Shown here: one piece after another, positions 41,883 to 49,342 of the stretch
How positions within the stretch are numbered: the stretch's first letter is position 1
Layout: the number at the start of each line of letters is the position of its first letter
NCBI GenBank assembly: GCA_015056815.1
Contig: SVFN01000003.1
Span: forward strand, 32,011-96,010
Source of the DNA: Lachnospiraceae bacterium
GTDB lineage: Bacteria > Bacillota > Clostridia > Lachnospirales > Lachnospiraceae
DNA: 64,000 bases
Reading direction: 5' to 3'
Program-made: the position numbers and the translations under genes
Notes under the pieces: generated by a model
What the model saw: only the letters and a program-made list of their open reading frames with translations
Database searches by the model: none
Told to the model about the DNA's origin: nothing

Positions 41883-42404
41883 TTATTCCCTTTCCTTAAA
41901 ATATACAAATAGAAAAAACGGGGCACCAAAAAATGCTGTGACAGCACCCACGGGGATTTCCTGCGGAGCTAAAAGCGTTCTTGCCAAAAGATCGGCAAGA
42001 GATAGAAAAGTGCCCCCGATTACCAGAGTCATCGGGATCACCAGTTTATGGGATGAGCCAAAAACTCTTCTTACGACGTGTGGAACTGCCAGGTCAACAA
42101 AACCGATCACTCCGGTAAAGCAGACGGAAATACCGGTAAGAAGGGAAGCAAAAACCAGCAGTTTGATCTTCATAGATTTGGTATCCACACCGAGCGCCAT
42201 CGCATCTTCATCACCGAAGGTGAGCAGGTCTAATTCTCTGCAATGCCTGAGTATCATTACAATTCCAATAAAACTGACGATCAATATCACCAAAACATGC
42301 TTGTATTTCCTGCCTGAAAAAGAACCCATCTGCCAGAGGAGAAGTCTTTGCATATGGTTATGGCTGAGAGAACAGAGCATGGTTAGGATCGCATTAACAA
42401 ACAA
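41883..42404 (-). pseudogene. Truncated FecCD-family permease
   Basis: The remaining 173 residues are the C-terminal half of a BtuC/FecD-type permease (normally about 330). They contain GSFSGRKYKHV, the LALG-type GDEDAMALGVDTKSMK, IGFVDLAVPHVVRRVFG and PVGAVTAFFGAPFFLFVYF, with about five transmembrane helices. The N-terminal half is absent; the frame opens at a TTG right after the cobalamin riboswitch. It cannot form a normal ten-helix permease. The substrate is inferred from the riboswitch. Confidence 0.88.
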
Positions 42405-42411
42405 GGAAAAA

Positions 42412-42540
42412 GATGTGCCGGCATATAGGCTGGTATCCGACTTTTACGGTAGCGGCACTGCCCGGGATTCCCACCCGGTTCCCAGTTAGGTTATACGCAA
42501 AAGGAACGATCAGATTTCCGAATCCGTAAAACACCTAAAT
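42412..42540 (-). promoter_or_regulatory. Cobalamin riboswitch
   Basis: On the minus strand the B12-element core is clear: TTAGGTG near the 5' end, then AACTGGGAACCGGGTGGGAA, TCCCGGGCAGTGCCGCTACC, GTAA, and GTCGGATACCAGCC with the closing GCCGGC. These match the conserved boxes of the adenosylcobalamin riboswitch. It ends about eight bases before the truncated permease, leaving no room for the substrate-binding protein gene or the permease front. A deletion has therefore joined the riboswitch to the middle of its operon. Confidence 0.88.
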
Positions 42541-42850
42541 GCTCAGAAGAATATGTCATAACGGAGATTATATGTCAAATCAGGGTATATAGACAGTATG
42601 ATCATGCGATCAAGATAAAAATATAGCAAATGGTACCGTTGAAGACCGGAAAAGATTATGAAAAATTCATCAAAGACCTTGATTGCTTTCGTGGTGAGAA
42701 GTTAAAATCGAGAAAACAAAATCGCATCAACTGAATACTGACCGAGATTACAATCGATACCGGACGGTTACGAAACGAAACCTTTCCTATTGTATTACTG
42801 AGTGAGATTTTTTATAATCTTATTTATCAGAGTCGACGCTGATCATAATA
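42541..42850. other. Intergenic stretch with short coding debris
   Basis: No intact gene is visible. In the plus direction a frame near 42650-42733 reads KDYEKFIKDLDCFRGEKLKS then RKQNRIN and stop, which looks like a protein fragment I cannot identify. The rest is AT-rich. Confidence 0.35.
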
Positions 42851-42930
42851 AAAACAGTATCGGAAATCTTGTTCCGATACGGAACTTTAAAAACAGTATC
42901 GGAAATCTTGTTCCGATACGGAACTTTAAA
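42851..42930 (+). repeat. ACAGTA/TACGGAACT hairpin element, tandem copies 4 and 5
   Basis: Two identical 39-base units follow each other: ACAGTATCGGAA, loop ATCTTG, TTCCGATACGGAACTTTAA. The arms (GTATCGGAA at 42857 and 42896) are shorter than at other loci but perfectly paired. The second tail runs into TAGGAG, the ribosome site of the Lrp-type gene, again one to four bases away. Confidence 0.85.
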
Positions 42931-42946
42931 TAGGAGAGTTAGGTAT

Positions 42947-43507
42947 ATGGATGGGATCGATGAAAAGATACTGGATCTGATGAAAGGGAATGCGAGGATC
43001 AGTTATCAGAAGCTGGGAGATGCAGTCGGAATGTCAAGAGTTGCGGCAAAGAAGCGGGTACACAGGCTCGAACAGGACGGCATTATCCGAGGATACAATA
43101 CCTGTATCTACAGAGAGGATGAGATCACGCTGTTTCTTGATATTGAGACCACACCGGACGGGTTTGAAGAGGTGCTTGACTATGTTGCAACGCGGACAGC
43201 CTATATCCGCCAGATCTTTCGCACTACCAAGGAAAATCATCTGCACATCGTGGCGGTATCTGATTCGACCGGAAACCTGAAATACCTGACGAATATGATC
43301 ATGAAGCAGTGTGGCGGGAAAATTGTTAAATTACGAAGCCATGCGGTAAAAGAGGTTATCAAGGATGTGTATGGAGGAATCAGTTATGAGCAAAGATCAG
43401 AGTCAGACCGTAATGGGGATCATGAATCAGATGAACGGAGTCAGTTTTCAGAAAAAGGCAGGGAACAGCTTCCGCTTTCGGATGTATCTGACACAGAAAA
43501 TGTGTGA
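42947..43507 (+). CDS. Lrp/AsnC-family transcriptional regulator
   Basis: This regulator has an N-terminal winged helix (DEKILDLMKGNARISYQKLG and MSRVAAKKRVHRLEQDGIIRGY) and a RAM-type ligand domain (about 60-145). The 186-residue length exceeds the usual 150-160 because the frame continues 122 bases into the next gene, adding a polar tail (SESDRNGDHESDERS) with no family likeness. The start at 42947 has AGGAG upstream; an apparent N-terminal extension is only translation of the hairpin repeat. It heads an operon with the alpha-CTD-like and ADP-ribosylglycohydrolase genes. Confidence 0.88.
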   Translation: MDGIDEKILDLMKGNARISYQKLGDAVGMSRVAAKKRVHRLEQDGIIRGYNTCIYREDEITLFLDIETTPDGFEEVLDYVATRTAYIRQIFRTTKENHLHIVAVSDSTGNLKYLTNMIMKQCGGKIVKLRSHAVKEVIKDVYGGISYEQRSESDRNGDHESDERSQFSEKGREQLPLSDVSDTENV

Positions 43508-43763
43508 GTCATCGATTGAAGCACTGGAACTGAGTGTGAGATCCTACAACTGTCTTAAACGCGCCGGATTTGACAGTATAGGAGAACTGACGGATGCGAT
43601 CGCGGCGGGAACAGAATTAAAGAGTATAAGAAATTGCGGCAGCAAAAGCGTTCGTGAGATCATGGAGCATTTGTTTGTATTCCAGTACAATTCACTTCCG
43701 GCCAAACGGCAGCAAAGCTATCTGGAGGAGGTACTCAGACTTAATGGAGGGAATTTGCAGTGA
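43386..43763 (+). CDS. Stand-alone RNA polymerase alpha C-terminal-domain protein
   Basis: This encodes 125 residues. After a 45-residue polar lead it has a complete alpha-CTD-like helix-hairpin-helix domain: ALELSVRSYNCLKRAGFDSI, GELTDAI, LKSIRNCGSKSVREIMEHL. Arg52 in SVRSYNCL corresponds to E. coli alpha Arg265, the residue that contacts UP-element DNA and is ADP-ribosylated by T4 Alt/ModA. The assembly domain of alpha is absent. GGAGGAATCAGTT precedes the ATG. The gene overlaps the end of the Lrp frame by 122 bases and the following ADP-ribosylglycohydrolase start by four. It may compete for DNA or activators, or serve as a decoy; that is inference. Confidence 0.82.
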   Translation: MSKDQSQTVMGIMNQMNGVSFQKKAGNSFRFRMYLTQKMCESSIEALELSVRSYNCLKRAGFDSIGELTDAIAAGTELKSIRNCGSKSVREIMEHLFVFQYNSLPAKRQQSYLEEVLRLNGGNLQ

Positions 43764-44728
43764 TACAGGGAAAGAAGAGGCATGAAGGAAAACGAAATAT
43801 CAGGCTGGATGGAATCATGGGAGTGATCGTTGGGGATGCGCTTGGATGTCCGGTGCAGTTTACGGAGCGGGAAAACCTGATGAAACGCGGCCTTGTGAAA
43901 GGAATGGAAGGACACGGGACATATGATATGCCTCCTGGGACATGGACGGATGACGGAAGTTTGACTTTGGCAACCTTAGACAGTATACGGACGTTAAACA
44001 CAGTTGATCCGGACGATATCATGACACGTTTTGTCGGCTGGTATGAGGAGGGAGAGTATACACCGTTTGGCGAGGCGTTCGATATCGGAAATACCTGCGC
44101 CAAGGCGATATGGTGCTATGAGCATGGCGCAGATATACACACCTGTGGAGGCACTTCGGAACGTTCAAACGGAAACGGCTCTCTGATGAGGATCATGCCG
44201 GTCTGCCTTTACGCATATGAGAAAAAACTGTCGGAGAATGAAGCGGTAAAGATCGTGCACGAGATATCCGGACTTACACATAATCATCTTAGAAGTAAAA
44301 TGGCATGTGGTTTCTATTTCTTTTGTATCTGCGCGGTTTTGAACGGGAAAGGATCCTTAAAGGAACGTTTGCAGCAGGGGATGGATAATGGATTTGCATA
44401 TTATGAGAAAGACAGCTGCTATAAAGAAGAGCTGTCATTGTTTACACGTTTGAAGTTTCTTACGCTGTTTGCAGAGCTTCAGGCTTCGGATATCAAGAGT
44501 ACCGGATATGTTGTGGATTTGCTGGAAGCTGCGCTATGGTCGTTGCTCAATACGGAAAGTTTTGAACAGTGCCTGCTCAAGGCAGTGAATCTGGGGGATG
44601 ATTCGGATACGATCGGAGCGATCGCAGGCGGCGTGGCGGGATTGTTTTATGGATACGATAATATCCCCGGACAGTGGCTGCAAGTGATAAAAAGAAGAGA
44701 GTGGATCGAAGAAATGTGTTGCAAATAA
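43760..44728 (+). CDS. ADP-ribosylglycohydrolase (DraG/ARH family)
   Basis: This 322-residue enzyme hydrolyses ADP-ribose from a protein or other acceptor. Binuclear metal-site motifs are intact: GVIVGDALGCPVQ near 17-29, TWTDDGSLTLAT near 55-66 (the TDD ligands) and LGDDSDTIGAIAGGVAG near 278-294 (the DxDT ligands). SNGNGSLMRIMP is also conserved. It starts at a GTG that overlaps the stop of the alpha-CTD-like gene (GTGA), so translation is coupled. The pairing suggests, but does not prove, that the substrate is an ADP-ribosylated arginine such as that of alpha-CTD. Confidence 0.93.
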   Translation: MIQGKKRHEGKRNIRLDGIMGVIVGDALGCPVQFTERENLMKRGLVKGMEGHGTYDMPPGTWTDDGSLTLATLDSIRTLNTVDPDDIMTRFVGWYEEGEYTPFGEAFDIGNTCAKAIWCYEHGADIHTCGGTSERSNGNGSLMRIMPVCLYAYEKKLSENEAVKIVHEISGLTHNHLRSKMACGFYFFCICAVLNGKGSLKERLQQGMDNGFAYYEKDSCYKEELSLFTRLKFLTLFAELQASDIKSTGYVVDLLEAALWSLLNTESFEQCLLKAVNLGDDSDTIGAIAGGVAGLFYGYDNIPGQWLQVIKRREWIEEMCCK

Positions 44729-44733
44729 TTTTG

Positions 44734-44762
44734 TTGATAGATCTTTGGAATTTGTTTACAAT
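44734..44762 (+). promoter_or_regulatory. Predicted promoter of the flavodoxin gene
   Basis: TTGATA (44734-44739) and TACAAT (44757-44762) have a 17-base spacer. The first box begins just six bases after the stop of the ADP-ribosylglycohydrolase gene. Confidence 0.55.
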
Positions 44763-44923
44763 AGGAGTAGATGAAATCGGAAGCGACACGGCTGTAAGAT
44801 CGAGCGGGTGTGAAAAGAATGACTTTGGTGACGGCAGCTGCGACGAAGCGAAAGCAAAAAAGAACTAAAAAAAGTGTTGCAAAAGAAAAAGACAGGATTT
44901 GGAAAAACATGGAGGATTATGCG

Positions 44924-45538
44924 ATGAAGAAGAAAAGAAACGTTGTGAGGATGCTTCTGACGGTTGTGTGTGCCTTTTTGATCGTCCTGAATGCGGGGGC
45001 TGTCAAGGCAGAGGCAAAGACGGATAAAAAGGTGGCGATACTATATTTTTCTGCCAGCGGCAACACCGAAACGGTGGCAAAGAAGATCCAAAAGAGTACG
45101 AAAGGGAAGATCATGCAGATCAAGCCGTCACAGCCTTACACAAAGGCGGATCTGGTCAAGCGGGATAAGCTCAGCAGGACCTCTATTGAGCATTACAGTG
45201 CCCCGACGCCCGCACAAAGTAAGATCAGACCGGCGATCAAAAATCTGAAGCAGATCAGGAAGACGGTCAAGTCGGCCAAGGTCGTCTATATCGGTTATCC
45301 GATCTGGTGGGGAGATGCACCGCACATTCTCTATAATCTGGTGGAGAAGATAGATTTACGAGAAAAGACCGTCGTATTGTTTTGTACGTCAGGACATAAC
45401 AAGATCACAAAAAGCGCTAAGGGGCTGAAAAGCTGTGCGGTCATCTCGGATGAGACAAAATGGCTGGCGGGTAAGAATTTTAAAAAGTCGGAATCACAGA
45501 ATAAAATAGATAAGTGGATCACTTCAATGGGGATTTGA
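44924..45538 (+). CDS. Exported flavodoxin-like protein
   Basis: This 204-residue protein has a signal peptide (about 1-31: basic start, LLTVVCAFLIVLNAGA core, cleavage near KAEA) and then a flavodoxin domain. ILYFSASGNTETVAKKI at about 38-54 is the FMN phosphate loop. IGYPIWWGDAPHILY near 125 contacts the flavin ring. The family includes clostridial flavodoxins used as extracytoplasmic flavin carriers. The ATG at 44924 has GGAGG nine bases upstream; a longer frame upstream lacks a signal-peptide-like start. Export is inferred from the signal. Confidence 0.85.
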   Translation: MKKKRNVVRMLLTVVCAFLIVLNAGAVKAEAKTDKKVAILYFSASGNTETVAKKIQKSTKGKIMQIKPSQPYTKADLVKRDKLSRTSIEHYSAPTPAQSKIRPAIKNLKQIRKTVKSAKVVYIGYPIWWGDAPHILYNLVEKIDLREKTVVLFCTSGHNKITKSAKGLKSCAVISDETKWLAGKNFKKSESQNKIDKWITSMGI

Positions 45539-45716
45539 AAGAACAGCCGCAGGATGTTAAGAATAAGCAGCCCGTGTAGTAGGGGAAATAAGAAAAAGCG
45601 ATACAGAAAATCCCCTCTGCATTGTTTGCCGGATCAGACATGCATATCTATCCTGATCTGGCAAACGACCCGGCGGTGTTTGAAGATTTTGCTGGATAAA
45701 GAAGGAGTTGGTTCCT

Positions 45717-47609
45717 ATGGAATATGAAAATTATATCAAGCGGATGGAAAAGATCAGGCGTCTGTCCACGCCTGCACTCGATAGCATAAATGATGCGGAC
45801 GGATACAGTCGCCTGCTGTGCGACAGCTTTAACAGGATCGGAGAGCTTGCCGCCGCCAATCGTGAATTTCTTGATTCCAGTTTGTATCCTGTGCTGCGTT
45901 CGGACAGTATTACAGACAGCGAGCTTGCAAGTCTGATCTGTTTTGCCGATGACCTGATCTGTGCGGAAAGAGCAGAAAGCATTGACCTGCCGATCGCATA
46001 TATGGTTTCTGACAGTCTTGTCTCTGATGCGGTTGATCATAAGGATCTGTATGAACAGATCCGCAGGTATGACACGCAGACCGGTGTTGTCTATGAGCTT
46101 ATGAATGTAACAAAACGCATACGGGCATACCCGGAGATTACGGGCAGGTATCGCCGTATAGGTTTTAAACTCGGTGATTTCTTTTGGGCGCTTCTGAAAA
46201 AAGAAACATTTGGAAAGATAAGCGACCCGCAGCTGAAACAGATCATTCTTACCAATGCACGTTACAGCATTGCGTTTTTTGAAGATATCACCAATGACCC
46301 TGAGATGAATGCGCTGCAGCTTTCGCGTCTTCAGAGAATGTACGACATCTGCAGCGATCCTTTTTATCAAACCCTTTTGGAGGGCTATGACTGGGATTAT
46401 CACCGTTTCCGTACCTTACAATATTATCAGATGGCGTTGGATAACAACAATACTGCAGGTTTTAATGAAGAACAGATCAATGTTATTTATAGGAAGGGGA
46501 GGGAGCTTCGTGAATTCTGGTCTGAAAAACAGGATTATCTGACCCGGATGATCGGCATCGAGGAAGATACACCCTGCATAGATGCGCTGGTCTATCGCAG
46601 TGAATATCTGAACGGCTCGATCACAAAGGAAGAGTATCAGACGCGTGTGCTTGCTATTTACGAGAAACGGGATCGCAGCTCATACGCAACGGGGAAAATA
46701 TATGCAAATCTGCAAATTCCGGTTGACCTGTTACATTCAGTGGATCCAGATCATGTTACCGAGCACGAAAAAGACATGCTGTATGACATCTATAAGGACG
46801 TGATCGGCTATGCCTTTCGTATGCCGAACGGAAGCGGACTGTCCTCTATGCTGGAGTATTTTTATGAGATCATCGATGGATTTGTGGAGATCCCGAGCCG
46901 TATGACATTTGAGGAAGCTGTGCTGCAGTGCATGGCTGCAATGCACCCGCCGACCTATGCGCATTCACAAATGGTCGGTCAGCTTACGGAGTGCCTTTGC
47001 AGTCATATGATACGCCTGATGCCGGAGCTGCTTGTGGGCGTATGTGATACCAAAAGCGCAGGGGATGTCAGAGAAAGACGCGGTGATATCCTGCACTATG
47101 CCTACCATGCGGCACTTTGTCACGATTTTGGCAAAATAAGTATCATCGATACGGTCTTTATGTACGGACGCAGGCTTTTGGATATGGAATTTGAACTGAT
47201 CCGGACACATCCCAAGTCAGGATGTGAGCTGATGAGCCGTTTTTCATCCACCAGACCATACGCGGAAGTGGCACTCGGACACCATAAATGGTATGACAAT
47301 TCCGGAGGCTATCCTGCAGATTTTGATACAGGCAAGAGTAAAGTAAAACCGATTATAGATATTGTTTTTTGTGCCGATTGCCTTGATGCTGCCACCGATA
47401 TCATCGGAAGAAGCTATCAGAAAGGAAAACAGCTTTCCGATTTTATAAGCGAGCTGAAGGAGGGAAGCGGTACAAGATACGCGCCGTGGCTTTTTGAATT
47501 ATTTCAGGACAGGGCTGTTTATGAAGATATTACCTATCTGCTTAAGAACGGCAGACAGAAGAATTACCGCGATATGTACTATATGCTGCGGGAAATGCAT
47601 GAGAGGTAA
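45717..47609 (+). CDS. HD-domain phosphohydrolase, HD-GYP-like
   Basis: This 630-residue cytoplasmic protein has a long helical N-terminal region (about 1-400) of unknown type and a C-terminal HD domain. The metal-binding motifs are HPPTYAHSQMVG (about 407-418), ALCHDFGKISI (about 464-474, the HD pair), THPKSG, and LGHHKWYDNSGGYP (about 521-534). The last resembles HHERxDGxGYP of c-di-GMP phosphodiesterases, but the GYP is GGYP and the spacing differs, so the substrate is uncertain. AAGGAG lies nine bases before the ATG. The 178-base gap upstream contains only a short coding fragment (SDMHIYPDLANDPAVFEDF near 45636-45693). Confidence 0.82.
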   Translation: MEYENYIKRMEKIRRLSTPALDSINDADGYSRLLCDSFNRIGELAAANREFLDSSLYPVLRSDSITDSELASLICFADDLICAERAESIDLPIAYMVSDSLVSDAVDHKDLYEQIRRYDTQTGVVYELMNVTKRIRAYPEITGRYRRIGFKLGDFFWALLKKETFGKISDPQLKQIILTNARYSIAFFEDITNDPEMNALQLSRLQRMYDICSDPFYQTLLEGYDWDYHRFRTLQYYQMALDNNNTAGFNEEQINVIYRKGRELREFWSEKQDYLTRMIGIEEDTPCIDALVYRSEYLNGSITKEEYQTRVLAIYEKRDRSSYATGKIYANLQIPVDLLHSVDPDHVTEHEKDMLYDIYKDVIGYAFRMPNGSGLSSMLEYFYEIIDGFVEIPSRMTFEEAVLQCMAAMHPPTYAHSQMVGQLTECLCSHMIRLMPELLVGVCDTKSAGDVRERRGDILHYAYHAALCHDFGKISIIDTVFMYGRRLLDMEFELIRTHPKSGCELMSRFSSTRPYAEVALGHHKWYDNSGGYPADFDTGKSKVKPIIDIVFCADCLDAATDIIGRSYQKGKQLSDFISELKEGSGTRYAPWLFELFQDRAVYEDITYLLKNGRQKNYRDMYYMLREMHER

Positions 47610-47819
47610 CGATGAAGGAAAAACAAAAAAGAAGAAAATGAAATTTGCCCATTGACAGATTTTGAAATGCATGATATTGTATATGAGTGTGCGAAAGGTG
47701 CACGTTGCAAGCAGAGTATCCACTCTCACCCTGTGGCATTGCTGACAGGCGTTTTGATTTTCAAAAAATATCGGATAGGTTTTATTCAGACTTATAGTAT
47801 ATATTTTAGGTGAAATTCA

Positions 47820-47848
47820 GGTGGATGGCTATGCTGTCCACCTTTTTT
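47820..47848 (+). terminator. Attenuator in the infC-rpmI-rplT leader
   Basis: GGTGGAtgGC/GCtgTCCACC with loop TAT and a run of six T form an intrinsic terminator about 80 bases before infC. In Firmicutes this operon leader is commonly a ribosomal protein L20 autoregulatory leader; I place the 47.65-47.93 kb stretch in that class by position and the attenuator, not by a full structure match. Confidence 0.75.
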
Positions 47849-47929
47849 ACATGAAACCGGCAGGCAGGCCTGCTAAAACAGACAGATGCGCCGCGAGGCG
47901 GCCAGTAATGAAATTGGAGGTGCAGGGAC

Positions 47930-48439
47930 ATTAGCGATTTAATGATTAACGAACAGATTAGAGACAGAGAAGTACGTTTGATCGGTACAGACGGTGAGCA
48001 GCTTGGGATCATGTCATCCAGAGATGCGCAGAAGATTGCGGACGAAGCAGGACTGGATCTTGTGAAGATCGCACCGACAGCCAAGCCGCCGGTATGTAAG
48101 ATTGTGGACTACGGCAAATACAAATACGACCTGATGCGCAAAGAGAAAGAGGCGCGCAAGAAACAACGTACCATTGAGGTTAAGGAGATTCGTTTATCAC
48201 CGAATATCGATACTAACGACCTGAACACTAAGATCAATGCGGCACGCAAATTCCTGACAAAAGGCGATAAGGTGAAGGTGACACTGCGATTCAGAGGGCG
48301 TGAGATGGCTCACATGAACAGCAGCAAACACATCCTGGATGACTTTGCGGAGGCGCTCTCTGATATTTCCGTAGTGGAGAAGCCGGCGAAGGTTGAGGGA
48401 AGAAGCATGGCAATGTTCCTTTCCGAGAAGAAAAATTAA
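47930..48439 (+). CDS. infC: Translation initiation factor IF-3, AUU start
   Basis: IF-3 binds the 30S subunit and checks start codons. The sequence MINEQIRDREVRLIGTDGEQ, the KPPVCKIVDYGKYKY motif, KEIRLSPNIDTND and KVTLRFRGREMAH covers both domains. An ATG exists at 47942, but GGAGGT stands eight bases before an in-frame ATT at 47930 (ATT AGC GAT TTA ATG). An AUU start is the known autoregulatory feature of infC in many bacteria, because IF-3 discriminates against it. With that start the protein is 169 residues. First gene of infC-rpmI-rplT. Confidence 0.95.
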   Translation: MSDLMINEQIRDREVRLIGTDGEQLGIMSSRDAQKIADEAGLDLVKIAPTAKPPVCKIVDYGKYKYDLMRKEKEARKKQRTIEVKEIRLSPNIDTNDLNTKINAARKFLTKGDKVKVTLRFRGREMAHMNSSKHILDDFAEALSDISVVEKPAKVEGRSMAMFLSEKKN

Positions 48440-48590
48440 TCTTACTTTGTTTTTAGCTGATTTATGCAGACGTCTGAAAGACGATAATGTCGGGCAGATG
48501 TCTGTACAGTTAAAATAGAGAAACAGTTGTTTCAAAGATAAGGCAGGACATTTTGCCCGGCCAATATATATTAATGAGGAGGAAAAAATA

Positions 48591-48788
48591 ATGCCAAAAA
48601 TTAAGACAAACAGATCAGCAGCAAAGCGTTTCAAAGTGACCGGAACGGGAAAGTTAAAAAGAAATAAAGCATACAAACGCCATATCTTAACGAAGAAGTC
48701 TGCTAAGACTAAGAGAAATCTTAGAAAGGCAACAATGACCGATCCTACAAATGTTAAGGTAATGAAGAAGATCACACCGTATTTATAA
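48591..48788 (+). CDS. rpmI: Ribosomal protein L35
   Basis: This is a 65-residue, very basic protein with the L35 start [20 protein letters not shown] and the central [20 protein letters not shown]. It is a component of the 50S subunit. GAGGAGG precedes the ATG. The 150-base gap from infC contains the stem CAGAC...GTCTG, possibly part of the L20-binding control region. rplT follows after 24 bases. Confidence 0.97.
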   Translation: MPKIKTNRSAAKRFKVTGTGKLKRNKAYKRHILTKKSAKTKRNLRKATMTDPTNVKVMKKITPYL

Positions 48789-48812
48789 GATTCAGATAGG
48801 AGGATTTAAGAG

Positions 48813-49169
48813 ATGGCAAGAATTAAAGGCGGATTAAACGCAAGAAAGAAACATAACAGAGTATTAAAATTAGCAAAAGGATACAGGGGAGCACGTTCCA
48901 AACAGTACAGAGTAGCAAAACAGTCTGTCATGAGAGCATTGGCTTCTTCCTACGCAGGACGTAAGCAGAAAAAGCGTCAGATGAGACAGCTCTGGATCGC
49001 ACGTATCAACGCTGCAGCTCGTTTAAACGGCTTAAGCTACAGCAGATTTATGTATGGTCTGAAGCTCGCTGAGATCGAGATCAACCGTAAGATGTTAGCA
49101 GAGATGGCTGTTAATGATGCAGAGGGATTTGCAGCATTGGCAGAGATCGCAAAATCAAAGGTTGCATAA
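48813..49169 (+). CDS. rplT: Ribosomal protein L20
   Basis: This is a 118-residue L20 with the basic N-terminal extension ([33 protein letters not shown]) and the conserved [21 protein letters not shown] and [20 protein letters not shown]20 is needed early in 50S assembly and represses its own operon in Firmicutes by binding the leader. A GATAGGAGG site lies before the ATG. Last gene of the operon. Confidence 0.98.
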   Translation: MARIKGGLNARKKHNRVLKLAKGYRGARSKQYRVAKQSVMRALASSYAGRKQKKRQMRQLWIARINAAARLNGLSYSRFMYGLKLAEIEINRKMLAEMAVNDAEGFAALAEIAKSKVA

Positions 49170-49183
49170 ATAAGACAAGCATG

Positions 49184-49214
49184 GATAAACCGGAAGGAAT
49201 ACTTCCGGTTTATC
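49184..49214 (+). terminator. Hairpin after rplT
   Basis: A perfect 13-bp stem, GATAAACCGGAAG/CTTCCGGTTTATC, with a 5-base loop. The T-run is embedded in the arm (GGTTTATC), so termination is likely but not classic. Confidence 0.65.
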
Positions 49215-49342
49215 TGCTTAAAGAAAAGAAATGTATGAATCTATAAACGGGTATGAGGATAAAAACGGAAACAAAAAGAAAGCATATACCGGTACGAAAC
49301 AGTTTGACATTATTATATAGGTAATGAAGGCAGGTAGTAATT

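Noticed and set aside
42851..42930. Tandem repeats considered as a CRISPR array
   Set aside because: Units are direct copies with no variable spacer, each is a self-contained hairpin, and no cas gene is present.
42869..42946. N-terminal extension of the Lrp-like protein (FRYGTL repeated)
   Set aside because: It is only translation of the tandem hairpin repeat; the real start at 42947 has AGGAG.
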